Positions 61,200 through 64,000 of a stretch of 64,000 nt of DNA are shown piece after piece. The DNA is from JAAYAO01 sp051133435. Its GTDB lineage: Bacteria > Actinomycetota > Actinomycetes > Propionibacteriales > Propionibacteriaceae. The notes under the pieces are model-generated. The model was not told the DNA's origin, did no database searches, and was given only the letters and a program-made list of their open reading frames with translations. The stretch lies in the NCBI RefSeq assembly GCF_051133435.1, contig NZ_JBPGNY010000002.1, positions 248,001-312,000 on the forward strand, written 5' to 3'. The number at the start of each line of letters is the position of its first letter. The stretch's first letter is position 1. The translations under genes and the position numbers were made by a program.

Positions 61200-61852
61200 C
61201 CCTGCCGCGCACCTACCGCGGTGTTGTCTTCGACATGGACGGCACGCTCGTTGACTCCACCGAATCGATCCAACGCTCGTGGCGGCAATGGGCCGAGGAG
61301 TTCGAGCTGACCGAGGGGCAGTTCCAGGGCAACTGGCACGGCCGCCCGGCCACCGATCTGGTCAGCCACCTGCTGCCCGCCTCCCGGGTGCACGAGGGCG
61401 TGGAACGGATCAAGGCACTCGAGGTGGCCGACGCCCACACCGTGGTCACCCTGCCCGGTGCCGAGGACGCCCTCCACGTACTGCGCGCCAACGGCATTCC
61501 GATCGCGATCGCCACCTCGTGCACCCGCGACCTGGCCGAGGCCCGGATCATCGGGGCGGGCATCTTCCGTCCCGAGGTGGTGGTGACCGCCGACGATGTC
61601 ACCCGTGGCAAGCCCGACCCCGAACCGTTCCGGCTGGCCGCCGAGCAGCTCGGCCTGGAGCCCAGCGAGGTGCTGGTGGTCGAGGACGCGGTGGCCGGGG
61701 TGACCGCTGCGCACGCGGTGCCGACCGAGTGCCTGGCGGTGCTCACCACGACCCCGCGCGAGGAACTCGCCGCCGAACTGGTGGTTGAGGATCTGTCCCG
61801 GGTGAACTGGGTGATCACCGATGGCGGCGTACGGGTGGAGCCGAACTCCTGA
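61196..61852 (+). CDS. HAD-superfamily phosphatase
   Basis: 218 residues. D-M-D-G-T-L-V-D-S (Asp13, Asp15), T-S in the second motif (A-T-S-C), and G-K-P-D-P followed by V-E-D-A-V-A-G complete the beta-phosphoglucomutase/glycerol-3-phosphatase-like subfamily. Substrate not readable. ATG 61196 overlaps the YbjQ gene. Confidence 0.88.
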   Translation: MTLPRTYRGVVFDMDGTLVDSTESIQRSWRQWAEEFELTEGQFQGNWHGRPATDLVSHLLPASRVHEGVERIKALEVADAHTVVTLPGAEDALHVLRANGIPIAIATSCTRDLAEARIIGAGIFRPEVVVTADDVTRGKPDPEPFRLAAEQLGLEPSEVLVVEDAVAGVTAAHAVPTECLAVLTTTPREELAAELVVEDLSRVNWVITDGGVRVEPNS

Positions 61853-61954
61853 GGCGTCCGGCCGGGCCGCCGCGACCCGGTATCGACAGGGCAACGATCA
61901 TCGGCGGATACTCCCGCTGCCCAAGAAATCCTCAGAAATGTCGACTCCCGGTGT

Positions 61955-61960
61955 TAGCGT
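61955..61960 (+). promoter_or_regulatory. Putative -10 box upstream of the MinD-like gene
   Basis: TAGCGT ends nine bases before ATG 61970; no ribosome-binding site is seen. Confidence 0.35.
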
Positions 61961-61969
61961 GGGCATGAA

Positions 61970-63391
61970 ATGAGCACACCTTCCAGCCCGCAAACCCCGG
62001 GCTCCCCCCAGCAAGCGCCCGGCGACGAGGGCTACCAGCCGATTCGACGCGACGACGGCGACCCCGTGGTGCCCCGTCCGGTGGTGGAAGCTCCGCAACC
62101 GGTGGGCATCACGATGCAGCCGCCCCGACGCGGAATCCCGGTGGATCCCACCACCGGCCTGCAGCAAACCGGGGAGGCGGACGAACGGGACGCGGCCGAG
62201 CCGGACGATGACAAGCCCCGGGCGGACGACAAGCCCCGGGCGGACGACAAGCACAGTGCCGACGACAAGCCTCGTCTCGAAGACAAGCCCCGTGCCGTAG
62301 ACAAGCCCCGCCCCGAAGGCAAGCACCCTGCCGACGACAAGCGCGCCGACGAGCTCGACACCGCGGCTGAGCCGCGGCCGAGTGATGCCGCCGCGCAGGA
62401 CGCCGATCCGGCCGAGGCGAATCCCTATGCCCGTCCTGCCGCCGGCGAAGAACCCGAACCAGTACGGCCCCCGCGATCCGATATCGACCCGAGCAATCGG
62501 ATCGCCGCCGGAGAACTGGTCGACAAACTCAACGAACCCCCGGCCCCCAAGGCCACCCGGGGTCTGCGGGCCCTGTTCAATATGGCCCCTTCGGCGAAGG
62601 AACAGGCCGAGATGGCCGATCAGGCCCGGCTCCGGCGCACCTTCGAACGGCCGATCACGATCATGGTGGCCAACCCCAAGGGTGGGGTCGGCAAGACCCC
62701 GGTGTCCCTGCTGCTGGCGGCCACCTTCGGCACCGCCCGTGGTGGCGGGGTGGTGGCCTGGGACAACAACGAACTGCGCGGCACGATGCCCGACCGTTCG
62801 GTCTCCCAGCATCGCCTCAACGTCCGTGACCTGCTGGCGAACTCCGAGAAGCTCCGCACCTCCGGGGCCGGGTTCACCGATGTGGCCAAGCTGCTGAACC
62901 ATCAGGCGGCCGGCAACTTCCACACCCTGGGCTCGACCCAAACCTCGGGCAACTCGATCAGCCGCACCGAGTTCGAGGCGGTACACGAGATTCTCGGACG
63001 ATTCTTCGAGTTGATTGTGGTCGACACCGGCAACAACGAGGCCGCCCCCAACTGGCTGGCCGCGGCCGCCAAGGCCGATTGCCTGGTGGTGCCCACCAAG
63101 TGGCGCAAGGACAGTCTGATTCCGGCCGCCCGGATGTTGGAGTCGATGCAGGACATCAACCCCGAATTGCTCGATCGCACCTTGGTGGTGGCGACCAATG
63201 CCCCGGCCGAGGCGCAGAAGGAGTCGCGGCGCACCGCGTCCAAGTGGTTCGGTACCCGCCATCAGGTCTTCGAGATTCCGACCGACCCGCACATCGCCGA
63301 GGGCGACGTGTTGAACTACGACAAGTTGCTGCCGGCCACACGACGGGCGGTGCAGGTGATCGCGGCCGCGATCGTCAAGATGCTCGACTGA
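61970..63391 (+). CDS. MinD/ParA-like ATPase with disordered N-terminus
   Basis: 473 residues. The first ~200 are Pro-rich and contain seven or so D-D-K-P-R-A-type repeats (about 78-126). The C-terminal ~250 are a deviant Walker ATPase: K-G-G-V-G-K-T-P (Lys237, Lys242), with Pro after the Thr, and V-V-D-T-G-N-N as Walker B. The layout resembles EspI/MinD-like ATPases tied to type VII secretion, but no ESX genes are next to it here, so a cell-pole or partition role is equally possible. Confidence 0.78.
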   Translation: MSTPSSPQTPGSPQQAPGDEGYQPIRRDDGDPVVPRPVVEAPQPVGITMQPPRRGIPVDPTTGLQQTGEADERDAAEPDDDKPRADDKPRADDKHSADDKPRLEDKPRAVDKPRPEGKHPADDKRADELDTAAEPRPSDAAAQDADPAEANPYARPAAGEEPEPVRPPRSDIDPSNRIAAGELVDKLNEPPAPKATRGLRALFNMAPSAKEQAEMADQARLRRTFERPITIMVANPKGGVGKTPVSLLLAATFGTARGGGVVAWDNNELRGTMPDRSVSQHRLNVRDLLANSEKLRTSGAGFTDVAKLLNHQAAGNFHTLGSTQTSGNSISRTEFEAVHEILGRFFELIVVDTGNNEAAPNWLAAAAKADCLVVPTKWRKDSLIPAARMLESMQDINPELLDRTLVVATNAPAEAQKESRRTASKWFGTRHQVFEIPTDPHIAEGDVLNYDKLLPATRRAVQVIAAAIVKMLD

Positions 63392-63424
63392 GTTCGAGCA
63401 GGGGGCGGGCCGGGTAGTAGCGGC

Positions 63425-63808
63425 TCAGGCGGTACGCGGGGCCGAGCTGTGCATCGCCCGGTCGATCGCCGGCGCCAGCGCCAGCAGGTCGGCCTTGCCG
63501 AGCCGGTCGGCGAACTCCGCCAGGGCAACCGCGCGGTCGCCACCGGCGTCGGCCAGTTCTTCCATCATGGTGTCGGCGACCATCACCGCCCGGGAGGCGG
63601 CGGGGTAATACAGCCACGCGCGTCCCGAACGCTTGCGCTTGACCCGGCCCTTCTTGGCCAGCCGGTCGAGCACGGTCAGGATGGTCGTGTAAGCAAGATC
63701 ACGCTCGGTGGTGATGTCGGCGTGCACCGCGCGAACCGATACCGGTTCGTCCTGCGCCCACAACGCTTCCATGACGCGAAGTTCGAGGTCACCGAGGGCA
63801 GTAGGCAT
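63425..63808 (-). CDS. BlaI/MecI/CopY-type repressor
   Basis: 127 residues. The winged-helix domain is complete (L-E-L-R-V-M-E-A-L-W, T-T-I-L-T-V-L-D-R-L-A-K-K-G) and there is a C-terminal dimerisation helix. There is no BlaR1-like sensor next to it in the window; the divergent gene is cydA. It may respond to oxygen, copper or other stress by controlling cydA. Confidence 0.88.
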   Translation of the reverse strand: MPTALGDLELRVMEALWAQDEPVSVRAVHADITTERDLAYTTILTVLDRLAKKGRVKRKRSGRAWLYYPAASRAVMVADTMMEELADAGGDRAVALAEFADRLGKADLLALAPAIDRAMHSSAPRTA

Positions 63809-63840
63809 ACCTCACACCCTACCCTTTCTACTACGTGATG

Positions 63841-63856
63841 TCGTTACTTTTAACGA
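63841..63856. promoter_or_regulatory. Palindrome between the BlaI-type gene and cydA
   Basis: TCGTTA and TAACGA are exact complements around CTTT, 33 bases upstream of the repressor ATG and 72 before cydA. Candidate operator of the repressor. Two weaker five-base inverted repeats follow at 63872-63888 and 63891-63907. Confidence 0.45.
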
Positions 63857-63927
63857 ATCGACCTCTGAAACGTTCCCCAGTACGGAACCAGGTCGCGGAT
63901 TACGACCGGCCGTAGTACCTTGCTGGC

Positions 63928-64000
63928 ATGAGCCAGGAGACCATAGCCCGATGGCAATTCGGAATTACCACGGTCTACCACTTCTTCTTTGTCCCGATCA
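63928..64000 (+). CDS. cydA: Cytochrome bd oxidase subunit I (3' partial)
   Basis: Only 24 codons are inside the window, but A-R-W-Q-F-G-I-T-T-V-Y-H-F-F-F-V-P-I is the highly conserved start of CydA, where the first helix carries the heme-ligand region. It is the high-oxygen-affinity quinol oxidase of low-oxygen respiration. ATG 63928 gives M-S-Q-E-T-I-A-R-W, close to the usual start. Confidence 0.88.
   Translation, partial: MSQETIARWQFGITTVYHFFFVPI

Overview
The window is a high-GC actinobacterial chromosome segment, roughly two thirds G+C by eye. Evidence for this is WXG100/type VII secretion proteins at the left edge, a conserved actinobacterial fhaA-fhaB-pstP-rodA-pbpA-pknB-trpG block beside a tRNA-Leu, CrgA with a DUF881 protein, many GTG starts, and TANNNT boxes 6-9 nt upstream of start codons (probable leaderless genes). 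I cannot place it below the level of Actinomycetota; a Propionibacteriales-like lineage is only a guess.

Layout. 1-2.4 kb: end of a type VII secretion cluster. 2.4-4.7 kb: DNA glycosylase, Aat and an EcsC-like gene. 4.8-16.7 kb: an accessory nutrient island with three paralogous family-5 solute-binding lipoproteins but no permease or ATPase, an intracellular arylsulfatase, a TauD-like dioxygenase, a flavin amine oxidase, TetR and AraC regulators and a cupin. 16.9-21.6 kb: sugar kinase, SDR, cutinase-like protein, MarR-like regulator and an RNase HI-DUF4440 fusion. 21.6-25.5 kb: a four-gene operon pairing a PAPS sulfotransferase with an alkylsulfatase-type MBL hydrolase. 25.5-26.0 kb: a gene-free stretch full of inverted repeats. 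26-31 kb: MFS transporter, ABC-2 exporter and a DesKR-like two-component system. 31-41.6 kb: TetR/aldo-keto reductase pair around a 29-bp palindrome, SDRs, CPBP protease, S4 protein, DUF3224, DUF2254, glutaminase, serine hydrolase and MFS.

41.6-43.2 kb: an IS481-family element flanked by a 15-bp duplication that includes the 3' end of tRNA-Leu(CAG), with the end of a second related element immediately to its left. 43.2-55.7 kb: the cell-envelope growth and Ser/Thr phosphorylation block (FHA proteins, PP2C phosphatase, SEDS protein, PBP, PASTA kinase), then TrpG/PabA, CrgA, DUF881 and lysyl-tRNA synthetase. 55.7-64 kb: a hairpin array, a large secreted repeat protein ending in LPDTGN, a DUF885 peptidase, a YbjQ-domain protein, HAD phosphatase, a MinD-like ATPase, and a BlaI-type regulator divergent from cydA, which runs off the end.

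Functional themes are (1) sulfate-ester chemistry at two separate loci, (2) peptidoglycan growth control by PknB/PstP, and (3) type VII secretion. Several TetR-family genes have a clear palindrome close by, so local autoregulation is likely. All functions are read from protein motifs and gene order; nothing was searched against a database.
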